The notes beneath the pieces are model-generated. The model was given only the letters and a program-made list of their open reading frames with translations. It ran no database searches and had not been told where the DNA came from. A program made the translations under genes and the position numbers. A DNA stretch of 64,000 nucleotides, from assembly GCA_030148165.1 (NCBI GenBank), contig JASBTZ010000013.1:1-64000 (forward strand). The letters run 5' to 3'. Shown piece after piece: positions 28,401-35,749 of this stretch; positions within the stretch are counted from its first letter, which is position 1; every line of letters starts with the position of its first letter. The DNA comes from Bacteroidota bacterium. GTDB lineage: Bacteria > Bacteroidota > Bacteroidia > Flavobacteriales_D > Crocinitomicaceae.

Positions 28401-30434
28401 CGGGATAAAAGAAGTCGTCAGATACTGATCCTGAGTGGTACATCCAATCCAGATATCTACATTGTCATACTGGTATATATACGACGTTGTTGATCGTAGC
28501 GCAAGCGTTTTGATCGTACCACCATAGTAACCCATCGCATTCAACTCTGCAGCTGTATATATGTACTGGGTCTTATTCGTATAATTACTCGTAGTTGACG
28601 TGGATCCATAGAATGGTGTGTAAGATGTTGTTCCTGTGCTGGATGTTCCGATATCAACAATATTATTCGTACCGGTACAGCCTGAACTTGGTCCGCAAAC
28701 CACCGGGTAAACATATGCCTCTGTTACGAATGGAACCGATTCACCTTCACAAATATCAATTGACGACGGTGTAATCGTAACCGTTGGCCCAACTCCTGAT
28801 ACTATGACATCTGCAGTAATCGTTTTTGTACATCCATCGATCGATGTTACAACTGCCGTGTAGGTTGTCGTCGTTAAAGGATTCGCCAATGGGTTTACAA
28901 TATTCGGATTATTCAATGTCGACTGAGGTGTCCAGGTAACCGTATACGGTCCCTGATTACCCGTAATATCGAGCTGTGCTATTTCATTTGCACAAATGCT
29001 CTGCGATGCTGGTGTTGCTAGTGGCGTAAAATCAGGTACAACAATGACTGTTACCGTATCTTCGTTTGGACAAGTACCAACGAGGTTACCTGTAACTATA
29101 TACTGTTGAGTTGATGGCGGATCTGCTATTGGGTTTGGACAATTCGTACAACTTAAACCAGTTGCAGGAGACCATGTATAAGATCCTGCACCATTGGCTT
29201 GTAGCTGAGTCGTCTGTGATCCACAAATAATAGGGTCCGGTCCTGCCCAGACACCCGTGGCAATCGAGAATTCGACAGCGAAACCGGAGGTTCCCATTAC
29301 CGGACAACCATCATCGGCCGCCACAAAGGTGACGACGGATCCTGTATATCCGGGTTGGGCTGTCCAACAGAAGGTTCCCGTTGCAGGGTTTGTTCCTGTT
29401 TGAACAAATGTTGCTCCCGGTAGTAAGGTTGTACCATCTGTAGTTATTGTGATGATATCCGCAGGATTGACCGCATCTTGAAAGACGACATCAAAACAAA
29501 TATCATCTCCCCAACAGACACCTACCTCCTGTGGCCCAAGTTGAGCTCCGGTTCCTGTAACATTTTGTATTCCTCCTACTGGATTGGATGGAGGTGTATT
29601 GTTACAGGCCATTACCTGTATCTTGAAATCATGAACGATGCTGGCAATCAGGTTTCCATTTGCATCAAATGATTCTATTAGAATATTTACTACATAATCA
29701 CCGGTTGTTGGCTCATTAAAACTGATACATCCTGTTAACGGATCCAATGTAAAGTTGCTTAGTGGTGAAGTAGTTGACCATGGCGCATTGAAAGCGATTG
29801 GTGTTCCCGCTGCTCCCATTGGGGGAATCATTGTGAAATAGGTACTATCTCCTTCCGGATCTGCTATCGTCAAACAATAGTTGAATGTTGTGTTCGCACA
29901 AGCATAAGGCATCGGAATTGATGTAACCTGAGGTGAACTGTTACATGGAGCTGTTTGGGTATTCATGACTGTCTCCACATACATATTGTTTCCAGTACCA
30001 CCTGTCATGTTGGTAGATGCGTCACGACAACATAAGTCAAAGGAAATTGTCCAGCTATCACAATCAGCAGGTAAAGTAATCGTCGCTTCATAGGTATACT
30101 TCCAAAGGCCCGGACTCGTACCACCGGAACAATCCGATGTTGCAGAAGCACATAACTGGTTCACATCTTCTGCCTGCCCAACCTGATTAAAGATTGGCAC
30201 AACCGGATTCACCAAACCGCAGTCATTCGTCAACGTAAAATAAGTTGATGACATAGTTGCCGGGTGTGTCCCGGGACAAACGCGATATAGCGTCAGTGTA
30301 AACGTATAGGTTAGTGGGTTATTCGGATCACAAGTATATGTGATATTTGCTCCTGGTATGTGGGTTGCAAATGCTTTGTTGCTATATCCAACCCCGATCA
30401 GTAGGAATAAAGCGAATAGTAGTAATTTTCTCAT
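25458..30434 (-). CDS. Giant T9SS type A surface protein, tandem copy 1
   Basis: 1658 residues. Signal peptide (MRKLLLFALFLLIGVGYSNKAFA), then an N-terminal domain frequent in Bacteroidota surface proteins (THIPGANITYTC ... TLTLYRVCPG), about to residue 300. Next come PKD/Ig-like repeats (YTWSPATGLSCTNCPNPIADP). Three copies of a module of about 190 residues follow, at about 578-770, 940-1125 and 1220-1415. Each has a Y-x-PFYGS start, a WIGCT or equivalent and a DWDG-SN element, and an end like RPNIRMTLC. The C-terminal part has the NDLYWTTATEINNDFF region and a type A sorting domain (IQIYPNPTSGDLF). It is a likely adhesin or surface fibre; ligand unknown. It is a duplicate of the next gene upstream (30638-35605). 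Confidence 0.93.
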   Translation of the reverse strand: MRKLLLFALFLLIGVGYSNKAFATHIPGANITYTCDPNNPLTYTFTLTLYRVCPGTHPATMSSTYFTLTNDCGLVNPVVPIFNQVGQAEDVNQLCASATSDCSGGTSPGLWKYTYEATITLPADCDSWTISFDLCCRDASTNMTGGTGNNMYVETVMNTQTAPCNSSPQVTSIPMPYACANTTFNYCLTIADPEGDSTYFTMIPPMGAAGTPIAFNAPWSTTSPLSNFTLDPLTGCISFNEPTTGDYVVNILIESFDANGNLIASIVHDFKIQVMACNNTPPSNPVGGIQNVTGTGAQLGPQEVGVCWGDDICFDVVFQDAVNPADIITITTDGTTLLPGATFVQTGTNPATGTFCWTAQPGYTGSVVTFVAADDGCPVMGTSGFAVEFSIATGVWAGPDPIICGSQTTQLQANGAGSYTWSPATGLSCTNCPNPIADPPSTQQYIVTGNLVGTCPNEDTVTVIVVPDFTPLATPASQSICANEIAQLDITGNQGPYTVTWTPQSTLNNPNIVNPLANPLTTTTYTAVVTSIDGCTKTITADVIVSGVGPTVTITPSSIDICEGESVPFVTEAYVYPVVCGPSSGCTGTNNIVDIGTSSTGTTSYTPFYGSTSTTSNYTNKTQYIYTAAELNAMGYYGGTIKTLALRSTTSYIYQYDNVDIWIGCTTQDQYLTTSFIPTSSMTLVWSGDNYNPPNNTWCAFNIADYDWDGISNLVIQICADEDNTNDEGSDSFLYHSTSPAYRCLYYHTTLTTGCSTPTGTRVTNRPNIRMTLCVEDASSPVYSWSPGTGLSSTTIANPTASPTSSTSYVLDVTANGCTGSGIAQINVSPDYTLSPTASPISLCYGQTTTLNAGASGPGPYTYSWEPAGAFGNPSASSPTVSPTGETTYYISTSNGFCNKLDSVTVQVGGIPIAALANLDTVCPLDVVQLDMVAATGNCGVNYANCTGASSTGVSGTATTATSSYGPFYGSTSASTYYNKKQYIFSADELTTMGFTAGTITMLELNVSTGTARSYDDLTIWMGCTTQEQYTTTSFIPVSSLTQVYYNPYYTTANGWNSFNITGFDWDGSSNIVVQFCAHHDDHIGSENTYYSTTSPYYRCMYYNTTLSSACNNATGTRTTVRPNMRFTMCNATLGGGATYSWSPSTGLSDPSIQNPTATVTGTTTYTLTVTDPANPGCPSTSQVQVAIDPSNSVTAAPDTMICPGDSYNLNALFTGPVPTTIPCGLNTAGYSGPNTLNLVGTGTTATSTYGPFYGSYSDVKYQFLYHASDLQAAGFQSGTITELSFNILSNFTTGAFNDFQISIGCTNENTLVAANGWLPTVGPVWGPQNYNVAVGWNTFILSQPFDWDGTSNIVIETCFDNNSAISYANHYYHNSPGFGTTMRNYQNLSGGGPGSSGCSLDPVYVYQYRPNIRLRIYDPPPVSPTYTWTPATSLDDPNIANPTATPLVDQQYVVEVTGGICTVYDTVNIIICNPLPIELMSFAGENNGDVNDLYWTTATEINNDFFLVQRSEDGYAFKDIGQVDAAGNSSVTNSYRLTDNAPLKGMNYYRLKQIDFNGSASYSEVIAINTNIGPDIQIYPNPTSGDLFIDFNDENDGVHTILITDISGKTIVEEIELSPDKKTYMIDNFSNVSTGIYIVKVLNNQNEIIKFEKITKQ

Positions 30435-30581
30435 GGTTATAGTTTTCCTAATAGGAGTACGCTATTATTTGTAATTCGTTGCTTTTCAGTTTAGTAATGC
30501 ACGATAAAAATAACCAATCATCACGTTTTATTAGTTTGATGTTGGTTTCTTAACGCATCCGTCGGTGGCGTGTTAAATGAA

Positions 30582-30611
30582 AATTGCCCCCTGAAAATTC
30601 AGGAGGCAATT
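30582..30611 (-). terminator. Hairpin after the second giant T9SS gene
   Basis: A 14-pair stem with one mismatch and a 2-base loop (30582-30595 with 30598-30611). It lies 27 bases after the stop of the gene at 30638. The U tract on the minus strand is short (TTTT within the stem end), so termination may be partial. Confidence 0.6.
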
Positions 30612-30637
30612 AGATGTATTGAAAACTATACTATAAA

Positions 30638-33600
30638 CTATTGTTTTGTAATCTTTTCTAGCTTAACTACTTCGTTTTGTCCATTCACGACTTTCACAAT
30701 ATATACCCCCGAACTTAACTCAGAGAAGTTTCCGATGATATATGTTTTCTTATCTGAAGAAATATCCATCTCCTCGGCGATTGTTTTGCCTGAGATATCT
30801 GTAATCAGAACCGTATGTGTTCCACTTTCTGCGTCCTCGCTAAAATCTAAGAACAAGTCGCCAGAAGTAGGGTTCGGATAGATCTGAATATCTTTCAGAC
30901 TATTTGTATTAAGCGCAATTACTTCTGAATAAGACGCCGTTCCGTTAAAGTCTATCTGCTTCAGACGATAGTAGTTAATTCCATCCAATGGATCTGTGTC
31001 CGTTAATCTGTAATCTTGCTGCGATGTACTGTTTCCAGCCGCATCAACCTGACCAATTTCTTCGAAAGCATATCCGTTATCACTTCGCTGAACGAGGAAA
31101 TAATCATTGTTAATCTCCGTTGCAGTTGACCAATAAAGGTCATTGACCATGCCATTATTCTCTCCATTGAAGCTCATTAACTCCATCGGTAAAGGATTAC
31201 AGATGATTATATTAACCGTGTCATAGACCGTACATAGTCCTCCCGTAACCTCAACAACATACTGCTCGTCAACCAGCGGAGTTGCTGTAGGGTTTGCTAC
31301 GTTTGGATCACTCAATGAAGTTGCCGGAGTCCAAGTATACTGCAGTGTCGCCGGTGGTGGCGGATCACATACTCTGAATCGAGTTAATGGACGGTTTACA
31401 CTATTAGTTCCACCAGCAGTGTATGGACACGCAGCCGTAACATCACTGTAGTAATATCTTGATGAATTAAAGGTTGTTGTTGTCCATGGAGACGTACAGT
31501 TATTTGTATAAGAAAATGCCAGATTATCGTAACAGATTTCAACTACCAGATTTGAAACTCCATCCCAGTTATATGGTGTATCAAATACAATCTGATTCCA
31601 TCCAATAGTAACCGTATGTGTATATGGATTCTTCACCTGAGTTAATCCTGATTCCCATCCAGTCAATGAAGTGGTATTGGTACACTTCATGGAAACCCGA
31701 TAACTATAATAAGTCGAGGTACCATTTATACTTTGGACGTTAAATGCTATTGCATTCATCTTTCCGCCCTGTATACCCATAGCATTTAATTCAGCCGCTG
31801 TGTATAAGAACTGATGTTTTGCATTTCGGTACCAGTTTCCAAACGGTGCCGGCCATGTAGTTGTACCATTCTGTCCCGTCTGAGACCCAATAATGTATAA
31901 GTTATTAGGTCCTGAACAAGCTCCTGCTACTCCACATGGAACAGAAATAGGATTGATCGGTCCACTAAACACGGCATTCAGGTCATATGAATCTCCAGGA
32001 CAAATCATGGTGTCTGGTGCTGCATTCACTGCATTCGAAGGATCGATTGCTACCTGAATCTGAGATGTTGATGGGCATCCCGGGTTTGCCGGGTCAACTA
32101 CCGTCAAAGTATAGGTAGTCGTACCTCCAACCGTTGCCGTTGGATTCGGCATACTAGGGTCTGAAAGTCCTGTTGAAGGTGACCATGAATAAGTCGTTCC
32201 CGCTCCTAAACTAGAACTACACATTGTAAAGCGCATGTTTGGTCTATTGGTCACTCGTGAACCAGTCGCATTGCTACAAGCGCTACTTAAAGTTGTGTTG
32301 TAATACATACATCTGTAGGCAGGAGTCGTTGTCGTGTATCTACAGCTTTCTGCTCCAATATGATCGTCGTGGTGAGCACAGAACTGAACCACAATATTAG
32401 ACGCCCCATCCCAGTCAAAACCTGTAATAGCAAAAGTGTTCCAGCCAGTAGCTGTCGTGTAATAAGAATTATAATAAACCTGTGTTAATCCTGAAACCGG
32501 TATAAACGAAGTTGTTGTATACTGATCTTGTGTCGTACAACCCATCCAGATCGTTACATCATCGTAAGATCTACCTGTACCGGTCGACACATCTAATGCA
32601 AGCTCTGTAATCATTCCTGCCGTTAATCCCATCGCTGATAATTCAGCCGCTGTAAATATGTACTGTTTCTTATTATAATATGTCGATGCCGAGGTTGATC
32701 CGTAGAATGGTCCGTACGTAGTAGTTGCAGCAGTATTCGTACCACTAACACCTTGAAGAGGGCTACCTGTACAATTGGCATAATTAACACCGCAGTTTCC
32801 TGTCGCAGTTAGCATATCGAGCTGTACAACATCCAATGGACATACGGTGTCCTGATCTGCTATTGCTGAAATAGGTACGCCACCAACATTTACGGTAATA
32901 CTGTCTAATTTATTACAGAACCCGTTTGAAGTGGATATATAATACGTTGTTGGACCTGTTGGTGTTACTGTTGGGTTTGCCGTTGTAGGGCTACCGAATG
33001 CGCCTGCCGGTTCCCAACTATAGGTATATGGACCTGGACCACTAGCACCTGCCGATAAATCCGTTGACTGTCCATAACAAATGCTTATTGGACTAGCTGC
33101 AGGATTCAAGGTATAGTTAGGGCTAACGTTAATTTGAGTAATTCCGGATCCTGTACATCCATTCGCTGTTACATCAAGAACATATGATGTTGAAGTCGTT
33201 GGTGTTGCAGTTGGATTCGAAATATTTGGGTTAGATAAATCTGTCGACGGAGTCCAGGCGTAAGTAGCACCACCGGCATCTTCCACACAAAGAGTCATTC
33301 TAATATTTGGTCTGTTAGTTACCCGTGTTCCCGTTGGTGTTGAACATCCCGTTGTAAGGGTCGTGTGATAGTATAGACATCTGTACGCTGGAGAAGTTGA
33401 ATGGTATAAGAAGGACTCGGATCCGGACAAGCCATTGTTATCTTCATCAGCACAAATCTGAATCACAATATTGGAAATTCCATCCCAATCGTAATCCGTA
33501 ATATTAAAGGCACACCAGGTATTATTTGGTGGGTTATAATTGTTTCCGGACCAAACCAATGTCATACTTGACGTTGGGATAAAAGACGTTGTCAGATATT

Positions 33601-35605
33601 GATCTTGCGAGGTACAACCTATCCAAATATCCACATTGTCATACACATACGTGTAAGAAGTAGTTGAACGAAGCGCAAGGGTTTTGATCGTACCTCCATA
33701 GTAACCCATCGCATTCAACTCTGCTGCCGTATAGATATACTGAGTCTTATTGGTATAATTCGTTGTATTAACTGTTGAACCATAAAAAGGTGTATAGGAT
33801 GTTGTCGCAGTACTTGAAGTTCCTACATCAACAATATTATTTGTCCCTGTACAACCAGAACTAGGTCCGCAAACTACTGGATAAACATATGCCTCTGTTA
33901 CTAATGGAACCGATTCACCCTCGCAAATATCAATTGACGATGGTGTAATCGTAACCGTTGGTCCAACACCTGAAACGATAACGTCCGAGGTGATTGTTTT
34001 TGTACAACCATCCACCGATGTAACCACCGCGGTATAGGTAGTTGTACTCAATGGGTTTGCTAATGGGTTAACTATATTCGGATTGTTTAGTGTCGCCTGT
34101 GGCGTCCAGGTAACTGTATATGGTCCCTGGTTACCCGTAATGTCCAATTGTGCTATTTCGTTTGCACAGATTGTCTGAGATGCTGGAGTTGGTACCGGTG
34201 TAAAATCAGGTACCACAATGACTGTTACCGTATCTTCATTAGGACAAGTACCAACAAGGTTACCTGTCACTATATACTGTTGGGTTGATGGCGGATCTGC
34301 AATGGGGTTGGCACAGTTTGTACAACTTAGCCCTGTTGCAGGAGTCCAAGTATACGATGCCGCTCCGTTTGCTTGCAACTGCGTCGTCTGTGATCCACAA
34401 ATAATAGGGTCCGGTCCTGCCCAGACACCCGTAGCAATCGAGAACTCGACGGCGAAACCGGAGGTTCCCATTACCGGACAACCATCATCGGCCGCCACGA
34501 AGGTGACGACGGATCCTGTATATCCCGGTTGAGCTGTCCAACAGAAGGTTCCCGTTGCGGGGTTTGTTCCTGTTTGAACAAATGTTGCTCCCGGAAGTAA
34601 GGTCGTACCATCCTGAGTAATGGTAATTACATCAGTAGGGTTGGCGGCATCTTGAAAGACGACATCAAAGCAAATATTATCTCCCCAACAGACCCCGACT
34701 TCGGTCGGCCCTAGTTGCGTTCCTGTACCGTTCACGTTGGATATACCACCGACGGGATTGGAAGGTGGAGTATTGCTACAGGACATTACCTGTATCTTGA
34801 AATCATGAACGATGCTGGCAATCAAGTTTCCATTTGCGTCAAATGATTCTATCAGAATATTCACTACATAATCTCCAACCGTAGATTCATTGAACGATAT
34901 ACATCCAGTTAAGGGGTCTAACGTAAAGTTACTTAATGGTGAAGTAGTTGACCATGGTGCGTTAAAAGCAATTGGTGTTCCCGCTGCTCCCATTGGGGGA
35001 ATCATTGTGAAATAGGTACTATCTCCTTCCGGATCTGCTATCGTCAAACAATAGTTGAATGTCGTGTTAACACAGGCATAAGGCATCGGAATTGAAGTAA
35101 CCTGCGGCGAATTATTACACGGTGCAGTCTGTGTGTTCATCACCGTTTCAACATACATATTGTTACTTGTACCACCTGACATATTCGTCGACTGGTCACG
35201 ACAACATAAGTCGAATGAAATTGTCCAGCTGTCACAATCAGCAGGTAAGGTAATTGTTGCTTCATAGGTATACTTCCATAGACCCGGACTCGTACCACCG
35301 GAACAATCCGATGTTGCCGAAGCACATAATTGGTTCACATCTTCAGCCTGACCAACCTGGTTAAAGATCGGTACAACCGGATTCGCCAAACCGCAATCAT
35401 TCGTCAACGTAAAATACGTCGATGACATAGTTGCTGGGTGTGTACCGGGACAAACTCGATAAAGTGTCAGGGTGAATGTATACGTGAGCGGGTTGTTTGG
35501 ATCACAAGTATAAGTGATGTTCGCTCCAGGAATGTGAGTTGCAAAAGCTTTGTTAAAGCCTGCCCCGATAAATAACAACAGGGCTAATAGTAGTAGTTTT
35601 CTCAT
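30638..35605 (-). CDS. Giant T9SS type A surface protein, tandem copy 2
   Basis: 1655 residues with the same plan as its neighbour: signal peptide (MRKLLLLALLLFIGAGFNKAFA), the THIPGANITYTC N-terminal domain, PKD/Ig-like repeats, three internal modules (about 582-772, 938-1128, 1222-1410) and a type A sorting domain (IQIYPNPTSGDLFLDF). The first 500 residues differ from copy 1 at only a small number of sites. The third module is clearly different: it begins PISVPCGVAGACSGPNNLYII and has KCTNTTSLTGWE where copy 1 has GCTNENTLVAANGW. Both copies have intact frames, signals and sorting domains, so both are probably functional. It is likely a surface adhesin with an altered binding face. Confidence 0.93.
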   Translation of the reverse strand: MRKLLLLALLLFIGAGFNKAFATHIPGANITYTCDPNNPLTYTFTLTLYRVCPGTHPATMSSTYFTLTNDCGLANPVVPIFNQVGQAEDVNQLCASATSDCSGGTSPGLWKYTYEATITLPADCDSWTISFDLCCRDQSTNMSGGTSNNMYVETVMNTQTAPCNNSPQVTSIPMPYACVNTTFNYCLTIADPEGDSTYFTMIPPMGAAGTPIAFNAPWSTTSPLSNFTLDPLTGCISFNESTVGDYVVNILIESFDANGNLIASIVHDFKIQVMSCSNTPPSNPVGGISNVNGTGTQLGPTEVGVCWGDNICFDVVFQDAANPTDVITITQDGTTLLPGATFVQTGTNPATGTFCWTAQPGYTGSVVTFVAADDGCPVMGTSGFAVEFSIATGVWAGPDPIICGSQTTQLQANGAASYTWTPATGLSCTNCANPIADPPSTQQYIVTGNLVGTCPNEDTVTVIVVPDFTPVPTPASQTICANEIAQLDITGNQGPYTVTWTPQATLNNPNIVNPLANPLSTTTYTAVVTSVDGCTKTITSDVIVSGVGPTVTITPSSIDICEGESVPLVTEAYVYPVVCGPSSGCTGTNNIVDVGTSSTATTSYTPFYGSTVNTTNYTNKTQYIYTAAELNAMGYYGGTIKTLALRSTTSYTYVYDNVDIWIGCTSQDQYLTTSFIPTSSMTLVWSGNNYNPPNNTWCAFNITDYDWDGISNIVIQICADEDNNGLSGSESFLYHSTSPAYRCLYYHTTLTTGCSTPTGTRVTNRPNIRMTLCVEDAGGATYAWTPSTDLSNPNISNPTATPTTSTSYVLDVTANGCTGSGITQINVSPNYTLNPAASPISICYGQSTDLSAGASGPGPYTYSWEPAGAFGSPTTANPTVTPTGPTTYYISTSNGFCNKLDSITVNVGGVPISAIADQDTVCPLDVVQLDMLTATGNCGVNYANCTGSPLQGVSGTNTAATTTYGPFYGSTSASTYYNKKQYIFTAAELSAMGLTAGMITELALDVSTGTGRSYDDVTIWMGCTTQDQYTTTSFIPVSGLTQVYYNSYYTTATGWNTFAITGFDWDGASNIVVQFCAHHDDHIGAESCRYTTTTPAYRCMYYNTTLSSACSNATGSRVTNRPNMRFTMCSSSLGAGTTYSWSPSTGLSDPSMPNPTATVGGTTTYTLTVVDPANPGCPSTSQIQVAIDPSNAVNAAPDTMICPGDSYDLNAVFSGPINPISVPCGVAGACSGPNNLYIIGSQTGQNGTTTWPAPFGNWYRNAKHQFLYTAAELNAMGIQGGKMNAIAFNVQSINGTSTYYSYRVSMKCTNTTSLTGWESGLTQVKNPYTHTVTIGWNQIVFDTPYNWDGVSNLVVEICYDNLAFSYTNNCTSPWTTTTFNSSRYYYSDVTAACPYTAGGTNSVNRPLTRFRVCDPPPPATLQYTWTPATSLSDPNVANPTATPLVDEQYVVEVTGGLCTVYDTVNIIICNPLPMELMSFNGENNGMVNDLYWSTATEINNDYFLVQRSDNGYAFEEIGQVDAAGNSTSQQDYRLTDTDPLDGINYYRLKQIDFNGTASYSEVIALNTNSLKDIQIYPNPTSGDLFLDFSEDAESGTHTVLITDISGKTIAEEMDISSDKKTYIIGNFSELSSGVYIVKVVNGQNEVVKLEKITKQ

Positions 35606-35679
35606 GTTCAGTTAGTTACTAGCAGCAAATAGCCGCCTTGCTTCGCAAGGTAGAGAAAATACTAATACGGTTTAGTAAA

Positions 35680-35693
35680 TGTGAATATTCACA
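35680..35693. promoter_or_regulatory. 14-base perfect palindrome upstream of giant T9SS copy 2
   Basis: TGTGAATATTCACA, 75 bases before the start codon at 35605. The half-sites TGTGA/TCACA are those of CRP-type sites, but the gap is 4 bases, the spacing seen in FNR-type sites, not 6. A hairpin CCTTGC-TTC-GCAAGG at 35636-35650 lies between it and the gene. It is a candidate operator; the regulator is unknown. Confidence 0.4.
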
Positions 35694-35749
35694 CGCATTT
35701 AGTTATCAAACATGAAGATTTGGCGAATATCCGAATTTAGCCCTAATGA

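Larger units (their letters stand above)
25458..35605 (-). repeat. Tandem duplication of a 5-kb T9SS gene with mosaic divergence
   Basis: Two adjacent same-strand genes of 1658 and 1655 codons align along their whole length apart from the third internal module. DNA identity is uneven. The patch 29216-29410 matches 34390-34584, and 28125-28240 matches 33297-33413, with only a few changes. The DNA just beyond base 28241/33414 differs at many positions. Inside each copy a module of about 190 residues occurs three times: copy 1 at about 28120-28700, 27050-27625 and 26185-26785; copy 2 at about 33290-33875, 32215-32800 and 31370-31950. Confidence 0.9.

Noticed and set aside
30638-33875. CRISPR-like repeats in the tandem gene region
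   Set aside because: The repeats are long protein-coding modules in frame, with no short direct repeat and spacer pattern.
26063-34532. Short ORFs antisense or out of frame within the giant genes (for example 34218-34532 plus strand)
   Set aside because: They are shadows of the long coding frame; codon patterns follow the T9SS genes.
25458-35605. Possible assembly artefact behind the two near-identical giant genes
   Set aside because: The copies differ at many silent sites, have different third modules, different upstream DNA and separate hairpins, so they are real distinct genes as given.
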